Source: Hyphomicrobiales bacterium (lineage in GTDB: Bacteria; Pseudomonadota; Alphaproteobacteria; Rhizobiales; Beijerinckiaceae). Taken from it: DNA of 57,889 bases. Positions within the stretch are counted from its first letter, which is position 1, and every line of letters starts with the position of its first letter. Shown piece after piece: positions 39,174 through 46,983 of the stretch. The notes beneath the pieces were generated by a model. That model had not been told where the DNA came from, did not search any database, and worked only from the letters and a program-made list of their open reading frames with translations. The stretch covers positions 1 through 57,889 of the forward strand of contig JAFAHO010000206.1 in NCBI GenBank assembly GCA_019237205.1. Direction: 5' to 3'. A program made the position numbers and the translations under genes.

Positions 39174-41606
39174 TTATGGCGCTTCCGGTTCCGGTTCGGG
39201 CGTCCTGTCGCTGGCGGACGGAGCCTCCGGCTCCAGGCGCTTTCGCGACCGTCCGCGGGCCTTGGCCGCAACGATCAGGTCCCGCTCCATGCGCGGCTGG
39301 GCGGGCCCTTCGGGGTACACGAACCCGAGCTTCTTCACGCCGGTCTCGTCCGCGGTGACGACCACCTTGACGACGCCGCCGTTCTTCAGCCGTCCGAACA
39401 GCACTTCATCGGCGAGCGGCGTCTTGATCTGGACCTGGATGACCCGCGCCATGGGCCTTGCGCCCATCGCCTCGTCGTAGCCGTTCTTGACCAGCCAGGC
39501 TCGCGATTCGTCGGTGAGCTCGATCGTGACGTTGCGGTCTGAAAGCTGCGCCTCGAGCTGAAGGATGAACTTGTCGACCACCCGGGCGATTACCGATTCC
39601 GGCAAGCGCGAGAACGCTACGATCGCATCGAGCCGGTTGCGGAACTCGGGCGCGAACAGCCGGTCGATCGCCTCGCGGTCGTCCCCCTCGCGCTTGGACT
39701 TGTGGAAGCCGAACGCCGCCCTGGCGAGATCCTGCGCGCCCGCATTGGTCGTCATGATCAGGATCACGTTGCGGAAGTCGATGGCCTTGCCCGAATGGTC
39801 GGTCAGCTTCCCATGATCCATGATCTGCAACAGAATGTTGAACAGATCGGGATGCGCCTTCTCGATCTCGTCCAGGAGCAGGACGCTGTGCGGATGCTGG
39901 TCGATCGCGTCCGTCAGAAGCCCGCCCTGATCGAAGCCGACATAGCCGGGAGGCGCGCCGATCAGGCGCGACACCGTATGGCGCTCCATGTACTCGGACA
40001 TGTCGAACCGGATCAACTCGAGGCCAAGGCTCAGGGCGAGCTGGCGCGCCGCTTCGGTCTTGCCGACGCCGGTTGGTCCTGAGAACAGATAGCAGCCGAT
40101 CGGCTTCTCCGGATCGCGGAGCCCGGCTCGGGCGAGCTTGATCGCCGAGGCCAGCGACGCGACCGCCTCGTCCTGGCCGTAGACGGCCCGTTTCAAGGTC
40201 TCCTCGAGATGCGCCAGCACCTCGGTGTCGTCCTTCGAGACGGACTTCGGCGGGATGCGGGCCATCGAGGCGATGGTCGCCTCGATCTCTTTCACGCCGA
40301 TCGTCTTCTTGCGCTTCGTTTCCGGCAGAAGCATCTGCGAGGCGCCGGTCTCGTCGATCACGTCGATCGCCTTGTCCGGCAGCTTGCGATCATGGATGTA
40401 GCGCGACGACAGTTCGACCGCCGCTTTCACCGCCTCGCCCGTGTAGCGCAGCTTGTGGAACTCCTCGAAGTACGGCTTGAGGCCCTTGAGGATCTCGATC
40501 GTGTCGGCGACGCTGGGCTCCTTGACGTCGATCTTCTGGAAGCGGCGGACCAACGCGCGGTCCTTTTCAAAATATTGCCGGTATTCCTTGTACGTCGTCG
40601 AGCCGATGCAGCGCAGCGTCCCCTGGGCCAAAGCCGGCTTCAAGAGGTTTGACGCGTCCATTGCGCCGCCCGACGTTGCGCCGGCGCCGATGACGGTATG
40701 AATCTCGTCGATGAAGAGGATCGCGTCCTTGTGCTGCTCGATCTCCTTCATCACCTGCTTCAGACGCTCCTCGAAGTCGCCGCGATAGCGGGTGCCAGCA
40801 AGAAGAGCGCCCATGTCGAGCGCAAACACCGTCGCGCCCTCGAGCACCTCCGGGACGTCGGAATTGACGATCTTGCGAGCGAGGCCTTCCGCGATCGCGG
40901 TCTTGCCAACGCCTGGGTCGCCGACCAGCAGCGGATTGTTCTTCTGGCGACGGCACAGAACCTGGATCGTGCGCTGCACCTCCGCCTCGCGACCGATCAG
41001 CGGATCGATCCGCCCCTCCCTCGCCTTGCGGTTGAGGTTGACGCAATAAGCGTCAAGCGCGCCTTCCTTTTTCTTGGTTTCGCCGCTGTCTTTGGTGTCT
41101 TTCGCGTCGCGCGCCTCGTGCTCCTCGTCGGCGCCGCGGGGCAGACGGGACGTATCGGAATGGCCGGGACGCTTGGCGATTCCGTGACTGATGTAATTCA
41201 CCGCGTCGTACCGCGTCATGTCCTGCTCCTGCAGGAAGAACGCGGCATGCGTCTCGCGCTCGGCAAAGATGGCGACAAGCACATTGGCGCCGGTTACTTC
41301 TTCGCGGCCCGAGGACTGAACGTGGAACGCGGCGCGCTGGACGACCCGCTGGAATCCGTTGGTCGCCTTCGCCTCCTCCTGGCTCTCGACGACGAGGTTT
41401 TCCAGTTCCGTATCAAGGTATTGGATCACCGTCTTGCGCAGCGCGTCGAGGTCGACCCCGCAGGCGCGCAGCACCGCCGCCGCATCGACGTCGTCGATCA
41501 GCGCAAGCAGCAGGTGCTCCAGCGTCGCGTATTCGTGACGGCGCTCGTTCGCCAGCGACAGCGCTTTGCGAAGGGTCTTTTCGAGCGCGCGGGAGAAAAT
41601 CGGCAT
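39174..41606 (-). CDS. clpA: ATP-dependent Clp protease ATP-binding subunit ClpA
   Basis: An 810-residue class-I Hsp100 unfoldase. The N-terminal Clp repeat domain (residues 1-145) binds ClpS. Two AAA modules carry Walker A motifs GDPGVGKT (about residue 225) and GPTGVGKT (about 505), with Walker B FIDEIH and [11 protein letters not shown]. The ClpP-docking loop region is expected in the second module. The C-terminal tail is Arg/Pro/Glu-rich. It starts nine bases after clpS, the usual clpS-clpA order; clpP is not in the window. Confidence 0.96.
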   Translation of the reverse strand: MPIFSRALEKTLRKALSLANERRHEYATLEHLLLALIDDVDAAAVLRACGVDLDALRKTVIQYLDTELENLVVESQEEAKATNGFQRVVQRAAFHVQSSGREEVTGANVLVAIFAERETHAAFFLQEQDMTRYDAVNYISHGIAKRPGHSDTSRLPRGADEEHEARDAKDTKDSGETKKKEGALDAYCVNLNRKAREGRIDPLIGREAEVQRTIQVLCRRQKNNPLLVGDPGVGKTAIAEGLARKIVNSDVPEVLEGATVFALDMGALLAGTRYRGDFEERLKQVMKEIEQHKDAILFIDEIHTVIGAGATSGGAMDASNLLKPALAQGTLRCIGSTTYKEYRQYFEKDRALVRRFQKIDVKEPSVADTIEILKGLKPYFEEFHKLRYTGEAVKAAVELSSRYIHDRKLPDKAIDVIDETGASQMLLPETKRKKTIGVKEIEATIASMARIPPKSVSKDDTEVLAHLEETLKRAVYGQDEAVASLASAIKLARAGLRDPEKPIGCYLFSGPTGVGKTEAARQLALSLGLELIRFDMSEYMERHTVSRLIGAPPGYVGFDQGGLLTDAIDQHPHSVLLLDEIEKAHPDLFNILLQIMDHGKLTDHSGKAIDFRNVILIMTTNAGAQDLARAAFGFHKSKREGDDREAIDRLFAPEFRNRLDAIVAFSRLPESVIARVVDKFILQLEAQLSDRNVTIELTDESRAWLVKNGYDEAMGARPMARVIQVQIKTPLADEVLFGRLKNGGVVKVVVTADETGVKKLGFVYPEGPAQPRMERDLIVAAKARGRSRKRLEPEAPSASDRTPEPEPEAP

Positions 41607-41615
41607 TGGGGCGCC

Positions 41616-42020
41616 TCACTTCTTTTCCATGATGCACTGCAGAGGATGCTGATTCTTGCGGGCGTGGTCCATCACCTGGGACACCTTGGTCTCGGCGATT
41701 TCATAGGTGTAGACTCCGCATTCCCCCACGCCGTTGTGATGAACTTGCAGCATGATCTGCGTCGCCTCCTCGGGGTCCTTGTTGAAGAACGCCTGAAGGA
41801 TCGAGATCACGAACTCCATGGGCGTATAATCGTCGTTCAGGAGCAGCACGCGATACATGCTCGGGCGCTTCGTCTGCGCGCGCGTCCGGGTGATGACCGC
41901 CGCCCCGCTGCCGGGCGTTTCCCCTCCCCGCTTCGGCTCCCGCGCGGCTGTCGGGCGGGTCTGCAAAGCCGCGCCGGCAGCGCCGAAGCCCGGATTGAAC
42001 CACCTCGCAAGACGCGCCAT
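41616..42020 (-). CDS. clpS: ATP-dependent Clp protease adaptor ClpS
   Basis: The conserved adaptor domain (about 80 residues) reads [20 protein letters not shown], then [20 protein letters not shown] and [10 protein letters not shown] at the end. These are the N-degron-binding and ClpA-binding features. The N-terminus is uncertain: ATG 42020 gives 134 residues with a Pro/Arg/Thr-rich linker. The frame continues to ATG 42107, just downstream of a TATATA box at about 42130, which may be the real start. It forms an operon with clpA. Confidence 0.93.
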   Translation of the reverse strand: MARLARWFNPGFGAAGAALQTRPTAAREPKRGGETPGSGAAVITRTRAQTKRPSMYRVLLLNDDYTPMEFVISILQAFFNKDPEEATQIMLQVHHNGVGECGVYTYEIAETKVSQVMDHARKNQHPLQCIMEKK

Positions 42021-42330
42021 GCCCGCACGAAAGCGAACCACAAACGGATTGGAGGCGGTAGACACGGACGACCCCTTGCTTCCCGGTTGCACGCTAGGAC
42101 CAGACAACATCGCACGCGAACTTGGACATATATAGGCGCTCGACGGCTCCCCGCGAGAGGAAACCCGGATATGCAGAATTGCCAATTTGTCCGTCACGCG
42201 CAAGGGGCGCAATGCAGTCTTGAACAGCGCCCGAATCCTGCCGAGACACCGTCGCTGAGATCGTAACGAAAACGCCCTGCAGTTGGATTGTGTTCCGTCC
42301 CGCCCTGCGTTCGGCGCCGACGCCGAAACG

Positions 42331-42373
42331 AAAAAACGCCGGCGCCCCGCGAGGGACGCCGGCGTCAATTTTT
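42331..42373. terminator. Bidirectional terminator below the phasin gene
   Basis: ACGCCGGCG (42336-42344) pairs perfectly with CGCCGGCGT (42357-42365). On the minus strand it is followed by a run of T (A-run at 42331-42336), 48 bases after the phasin stop. On the plus strand a T-run follows at 42369-42373. The rest of 42021-42330 holds the clpS leader and no gene. Confidence 0.85.
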
Positions 42374-42412
42374 GTCGTCCTGACGGCGAGCGTCGAGACG
42401 CGCCCTCGTGAC

Positions 42413-42754
42413 TTACTTCGGCTGAAGGTTGGCGTAGGCCGAGGTCACGGGCTTGAGCGCGTCGGAGGCAACCTTCGCATAGAGCTCGGAGAACTTGCTG
42501 GACTGGGCGACGAAGCCCTCGTAGGCCTGCTTGGCGTACTCGCTCTGAATCTGGACAGCGGCTTCGACGCTGCGGGCGCCGAGCAGCTTCTCAAGCACCG
42601 CCGAGCCGGCGGCGAAAGCCTTCTTCGAATAGTCGGTCGATTCGGCGGCGATTTCCTGCAGGCCCTTCGTCAAGGTCGCCGAGGCGGCGGTGAACGCTTC
42701 GATCTGCTGCTTGGAGAAATTCTGGAACGCTTCGAGATTTGGCGCGGTGGTCAT
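42413..42754 (-). CDS. Phasin family protein
   Basis: A 113-residue helical phasin of the phasin_2 type, expected on polyhydroxybutyrate granules. Typical text is [20 protein letters not shown], then [40 protein letters not shown] and the terminal [13 protein letters not shown]. The ATG at 42754 has AGGGG upstream; the longer frame to 42850 runs through the promoter and is rejected. It is a single-gene unit with a strong terminator and a promoter containing a palindrome. Confidence 0.93.
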   Translation of the reverse strand: MTTAPNLEAFQNFSKQQIEAFTAASATLTKGLQEIAAESTDYSKKAFAAGSAVLEKLLGARSVEAAVQIQSEYAKQAYEGFVAQSSKFSELYAKVASDALKPVTSAYANLQPK

Positions 42755-42808
42755 CTTCAACCCCTGGGTGTTGGCCGCTACATGGACAGCGGCTTGTGTC
42801 GATGGCGG

Positions 42809-42837
42809 CATTATGTGCACTGCACAATAAAAGTCAA
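42809..42837 (-). promoter_or_regulatory. Phasin promoter with embedded operator-like palindrome
   Basis: On the minus strand TTGACT (42832-42837) and CATAAT (42810-42815) are 16 bases apart, or ATAATG at 17. Between the boxes lies the perfect palindrome TGTGCACTGCACA (42814-42826). TGC/GCA-rich dyads are the known type of target of PhaR, the repressor of phasin genes in alphaproteobacteria. The location between -35 and -10 fits repression. No other gene-like feature is seen between here and 43137. Confidence 0.7.
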
Positions 42838-43137
42838 GCGTTTTTTGCATCGCAGCATTTTGAATTGGCCCGGCTCGGAGCGAGCGCGCGGACCATCCAT
42901 CAAATCAGAGTTGTTCATGCATTAATATCATATATTTGAACCTGCCCCCTCAACTGAATGTTGAGAAAAGGCGACGGCGTCGCGCCTGCGCGGGACCCAG
43001 ATGTTCCGGGCCCGCCCGTCAATTTGCTTCAATCACATTGCGCTTCGTTAACCCGGCCGTAACCGCGCCGCCATAACCTCGTCCTGTGTGTGTGTTGCGC
43101 CACTCCTCGGAGTTGCGTGCGTAAAGGGGCGCGTTTT

Positions 43138-44796
43138 ATGGCGTGGCGTGCGATTGACTTGCAACTCGGGCGCCTTGCTCGATTTGCCGCTGGAGCGTTG
43201 ACTGCAGTCTCTGCCTTCGCTTTCGCCGACGCGCCTGCCGAAGCCCATCATTATCGACATTACGCGCACTACGCGCATTACCGACATGTCGCGCACTACG
43301 CCGCGCCTCACTCGCGCCATTCCCCAGCGGCCGTCCCAGCCTCGCCAGTTTTCTCGGCCATCGTCGTCGACGCCAACTCCGGCCGGACGCTCTGGTCGGT
43401 CGCCGAAGATGCGCCGCGGCATCCGGCCTCGATCACCAAGGTGATGACGCTCTACCTGCTGTTCGAGCAGCTCGACAAAGGCGCAATGACGCTCCAGACG
43501 CAGATCCCGGTCTCCGAACACGCTGCGGCGCAGGAGCCCTCGAAGCTCGGCGTCGAGCCCGGCGATACGATCAGCATCGAGAATGCGATCAAGGCAGTCG
43601 TAACGCGATCGGCCAACGACGTCGCGGTGGCGATCGCCGAAGCGATCGGGCGCGACGAGGACACATTCGCCGAGATGATGACGCGCAAGGCCCGTGCGCT
43701 CGGCATGTCGAGCACGGTCTATCGCAACGCCTCGGGGCTGCCCAATGACGAGCAGATCACCACCGCCCGCGACCTGACCATCCTCGCCCGTTCGCTCGAG
43801 GAGCGCTTTCCTCGCTACTTCAAATATTTTTCGACCCACGAGTTCCAGTATGCAGGCGAGATCATCGGCAACCACAATCATTTGCTCGGCCGTGTCGACG
43901 GCGTGGACGGCATCAAGACCGGCTATACGCGCGCCTCGGGCTTCAATCTCCTGACCTCGGTCCATCGCGACGGCCGCTCGCTGGTCGCCGTCGTCATGGG
44001 CGGACGCACCTCCGGCGCGCGCGACCGGATCATGGAGAACATGATCGAGGACCATATCGCCGAGGCATCAACGGCGCATACGGCGACGTTGGTCGCCGAC
44101 GCGTCCCAATTAGAGCAGCCTCAGCGCGCAACGGCTCAGGAGCCGAATAGCCCGCATCCGGCCGCCGTCGCAGCCGACGTCCCCTTACGCGTTCCTTCGG
44201 CTCGCCCGGCTCAGCCGCTTGCGGAGGGCGACGATGCGGACGCAGACGAGGCGACGACGCTTCACGTCGCCGCCGTCAAGGCGCTCGCCAAAGCGCAGCC
44301 CGTGGACCAAGCGACGCCTCCGCGTTCGGCCGTCGCCGCGCCATCGACGCGCGACCGGAGTCCGGCTGAGCTTGGATGGGTGAAAGGGCCGGATCCGGTC
44401 TCGAGGGGCCAGAGGATCGCTCAGGCGGGCGTTGAGGCGCCACCGCCGCCGGCGAAGCCGAATCCCGCGCGCGTCGGCGACAAGACGTCGGCGGAGACGA
44501 CGATCGCAGCCCGGACATCGGCTGAAGCCAACGACCAGGACACGCTCACGCACAGGGGTTGGATGATCCAGATCGGCGCCACCGACGACGCAGCAAAGGC
44601 GAGCGCACTGCTCGCCAAGGCGCGCGAACGCGACCCGAAGGCGCTGGCCGCTGCGAAACCCGTCACCGAAAAAGTTCAGAGGGGCGAAGACACGTTCTAT
44701 CGCGCCCGCTTCGCCGGCCTCGATCCGGCTTCAGCCGAGTCCGCCTGCCGCTCACTCAAACGCAACGGATTCTCCTGCTTCGCCGCCCACAACTGA
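43138..44796 (+). CDS. D-alanyl-D-alanine carboxypeptidase with SPOR domain
   Basis: A 552-residue penicillin-binding protein (PBP5/6-like, S11) that trims peptidoglycan stem peptides. A signal peptide is followed by a His/Tyr-rich stretch (residues about 35-60). The catalytic motifs are SITK (S98, K101), SAN (S158-N160) and KTG (K260). After a long Ala/Pro linker (about residues 320-470) the C-terminus is a SPOR domain (about 475-552) that binds denuded glycan at division sites. The ATG at 43138 follows AAAGGGG. This fusion is common in Hyphomicrobiales. Confidence 0.93.
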   Translation: MAWRAIDLQLGRLARFAAGALTAVSAFAFADAPAEAHHYRHYAHYAHYRHVAHYAAPHSRHSPAAVPASPVFSAIVVDANSGRTLWSVAEDAPRHPASITKVMTLYLLFEQLDKGAMTLQTQIPVSEHAAAQEPSKLGVEPGDTISIENAIKAVVTRSANDVAVAIAEAIGRDEDTFAEMMTRKARALGMSSTVYRNASGLPNDEQITTARDLTILARSLEERFPRYFKYFSTHEFQYAGEIIGNHNHLLGRVDGVDGIKTGYTRASGFNLLTSVHRDGRSLVAVVMGGRTSGARDRIMENMIEDHIAEASTAHTATLVADASQLEQPQRATAQEPNSPHPAAVAADVPLRVPSARPAQPLAEGDDADADEATTLHVAAVKALAKAQPVDQATPPRSAVAAPSTRDRSPAELGWVKGPDPVSRGQRIAQAGVEAPPPPAKPNPARVGDKTSAETTIAARTSAEANDQDTLTHRGWMIQIGATDDAAKASALLAKARERDPKALAAAKPVTEKVQRGEDTFYRARFAGLDPASAESACRSLKRNGFSCFAAHN

Positions 44797-44842
44797 CGCG
44801 GGAACCTTTGACCCCGGTCCTCCATTTCCTGCCTGGAGCGCC

Positions 44843-45565
44843 TCAGCCTTGTCGTTGCATCAAGACATCCTTGGCCTGATTGACCCGCGCGGCAAGAGCG
44901 GTCGAGCCGCCATGATCTGGGTGAAACTTCTTCATCAGCGTTCGGTGGGCGTGGATAATGTCGGCCGCCCCGGAGCCTTCCGGCAGACCCAGAATTTCGT
45001 ACGCTTCCCGGCGCGTCATCGCGCCTCCGGCGGCGGCGCTGCCCCGCCCCTCGCGCTGACCCTGGTCTGTCTGACGCCAGCCGGCAAACCGGCGGTCGAG
45101 ATAAGCCTCTAGGAGATTGGCGCCGTCCGGGTCGTCGCGCAGGAGTTCGTCCCGCAAGTTGAGGAGTTCCGGCCGCGACAGCGCCTCGAGCGCCTTCCCC
45201 CCGTAGACGCCGGCAAGGACGTCGCCGCTGATGACGCCGCTGTCGTGATCGAGGCGCATTTCGATCATCGCGGAACGGGCGATCGACACGCGTCCCGGGC
45301 GCGCGCCGGCCGTGGGGCCCGCCGTACGGAACGAGGTCCATGCAGGGCCGAAAGCGCGCCAGCCGGCGAAGCTCGCCGCCATGCCCGCGAGCGCCGCGGC
45401 GAAGCCTATCCGGCCGCGCAACAAGAGCAGCGCGGCGGCGATCAGCCCGAGGACGCCCCCGCCGTGGCGCACGAGCCGCGCCGCGGTAGCCGTGTCCATG
45501 CGCGCGAACCGCTTGATCGCCGACAGCAAAAGAAATAGCAATATCAGCCCGATGATGAAGTTCAT
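44843..45565 (-). CDS. Membrane-anchored DnaJ-domain protein
   Basis: A 240-residue protein. There are two or three hydrophobic segments at the N-terminus (residues 1-18 and 33-65), then a middle domain (about 90-150, DHDSGVISGDVLAGVYGGKA). A C-terminal J-domain with the HPD motif in LMKKFHPDHGGSTALAARV occupies about residues 184-240. The layout is like alphaproteobacterial relatives of the mitochondrial Pam18/Tim14 co-chaperone, which stimulate DnaK at the membrane. It converges with the carboxypeptidase gene and lies 87 bases downstream of the VWA gene. Confidence 0.88.
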   Translation of the reverse strand: MNFIIGLILLFLLLSAIKRFARMDTATAARLVRHGGGVLGLIAAALLLLRGRIGFAAALAGMAASFAGWRAFGPAWTSFRTAGPTAGARPGRVSIARSAMIEMRLDHDSGVISGDVLAGVYGGKALEALSRPELLNLRDELLRDDPDGANLLEAYLDRRFAGWRQTDQGQREGRGSAAAGGAMTRREAYEILGLPEGSGAADIIHAHRTLMKKFHPDHGGSTALAARVNQAKDVLMQRQG

Positions 45566-45652
45566 CGCGGTAACGCTTTCGGTGCGGCGCTGACGGGCGA
45601 ACCCTCAGGCCGCAGACTTGAATCGCCGTACGCTCGAGAAGCTACGCCAGAT

Positions 45653-46363
45653 TCATGATCCCCGCATCTGCGACAGCAGAAGCCGGGCGGCCGGATCGGC
45701 GTCGGCCTCGCGGGCGAGCGCCGCATGGCCGCCCGCGGCATAGGCCGCCGCCGCCCGCAACAGCGCCTCGAGACGCGCTGACGCGCCGGCGTCGAAGGCG
45801 CTATATGCGCCGCCCGTGAGCCGGGCGATTTCGCTGAACGTGCGCCGCGCCGCGGGGTCATTGCCCTCCTGGAACATGAAGGCTTTCACGCCCTGCAGCG
45901 CAAGCTCGCCGGCGAGCGCAGCCAGCCTGTCCGGATTCTCCTCCATCGCATCGCCGACGAAGACCAGCGCGCCGACCTTGGCCCGCTTCGCCTCGTCCCG
46001 AGCGTGAGCGAGCACCTTGCGGATCTGCGTCTCGCCGCCGCGCACTTCGATCCGTCCCATCAGCTCGGCGAGCCCCTGCCCGCCCGACACGAACTTCGAC
46101 GCTCGGCACTCGTTGAACCCGCGGAAATAGACGAGCTGCACCTCGAGCCCGCCGAGACCGGCCGCGGCCTGAAACATCTTCGCCTGCAGGGCCTGGGCGA
46201 GATCCCAGGTCGGCTGCCGGCTCATCGTCGCGTCGAGGGCGAAAATAAGCCTTCCGCGCGTTCCCGCGCTCGGGGCGGGCGTCCGCCGCGCCGCGTCGAC
46301 GAAGGCCGCGATGTCCTCGTTTCTGCTCTGCGGGGCGAGCGGCGCGTCCTTCTTCCTGTCCAT
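45653..46363 (-). CDS. VWA domain protein
   Basis: A 236-residue protein dominated by a von Willebrand A fold. The metal site is FALDATMSRQPTWDLAQAL (D-x-T-x-S). GGETQIRKVLAHARDE and ALVFVGDAMEENPDRLAALA give the remaining strands. There is no signal peptide. The ATG at 46363 is chosen because the upstream extension is Arg-rich. Function unknown; its position next to a membrane J-protein suggests a shared role in protein quality control, which is inference. Confidence 0.85.
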   Translation of the reverse strand: MDRKKDAPLAPQSRNEDIAAFVDAARRTPAPSAGTRGRLIFALDATMSRQPTWDLAQALQAKMFQAAAGLGGLEVQLVYFRGFNECRASKFVSGGQGLAELMGRIEVRGGETQIRKVLAHARDEAKRAKVGALVFVGDAMEENPDRLAALAGELALQGVKAFMFQEGNDPAARRTFSEIARLTGGAYSAFDAGASARLEALLRAAAAYAAGGHAALAREADADPAARLLLSQMRGS

Positions 46364-46448
46364 GCCCAATCGCCGAACGCTTGTTGTCCGAACCAAACCC
46401 CGAACATTGTGCGCCCGGCCCACTGCGACAAGCGGCCCGCGAACAATT

Positions 46449-46886
46449 TTACAGGAGGCCCAATCCGGCGAGTTCGCGCCGCATCGCGTCGGGCATCTCG
46501 GCAAAGCCCGGTTGGGCCTCGTCGATGTCAGGCGGCGCGGACTTGGCCTCGTAGTAGCGCCAGCCCTGGAAGGCGCGCATCGGGCGCGGCGCGACCGCGA
46601 CCACCACGCCGTCGAGCCAGAGCCTGCAGCGTCCGATCCCGTCCGCGTCCATGAACGGCTCGATGCCGACAACCGCCTGCCGGGCCGAGATCTGGCCCCT
46701 GATGACCCAGTAGAGCGACCCGCCGCCGAGAATCTCGTCGGCCCGCTTCGGCGTCATGCGCGTTACATGCGCGTGCCGCGACGGCGCGCCTCTCCGCTTC
46801 AATTCGACCATGCGCGCCGCCATCCATTGCCGGAGGTCGTCGAGCGAATCCGCGCCGACGCAGAGTTTGACGAGATGAAGGGTCAT
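46449..46886 (-). CDS. DUF1489 family protein
   Basis: A 145-residue protein of the alphaproteobacterial DUF1489 family: it opens MTLHLVKLCVGADSLDDLRQ, then THVTRMTPKR-like ARMVELKRRG and RHAHVTRMTPKRADEIL, GSLYWVIRG, and ends in a helix after PRPMRAFQGWRYY. Function unknown. The ATG at 46886 fits the family start; the upstream open frame is not coding. This family is a useful lineage marker. Confidence 0.92.
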   Translation of the reverse strand: MTLHLVKLCVGADSLDDLRQWMAARMVELKRRGAPSRHAHVTRMTPKRADEILGGGSLYWVIRGQISARQAVVGIEPFMDADGIGRCRLWLDGVVVAVAPRPMRAFQGWRYYEAKSAPPDIDEAQPGFAEMPDAMRRELAGLGLL

Positions 46887-46935
46887 GGAGTGATTATAGC
46901 AAGGCGGCGCGTCATGCAGAGCAGTGCCCGGCCCT

Positions 46936-46959
46936 GTCCACAGGGCTTCGCCCCTGGAC
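46936..46959. repeat. Palindromic hairpin repeat
   Basis: GTCCA(46936-46940)CAGGG...CCCCTGGAC(46951-46959) forms a hairpin with a CTTCG loop, of the kind GTCCAGGGGCGAAGCCC dispersed in many alphaproteobacterial genomes. It lies between the STAND gene stop and DUF1489 and could end transcription. Nearby, AAGGGGTAAG is directly repeated at 46971-46980 and 46986-46995, the second copy covering the last STAND codons. Confidence 0.55.
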
Positions 46960-46983
46960 CCCCGGAAGTAAAGGGGTAAGGAT

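Noticed and set aside
40698-42266. 522-codon open frame antisense to clpA and clpS
   Set aside because: Overlaps two conserved genes and their intergenic region; no protein-like features.
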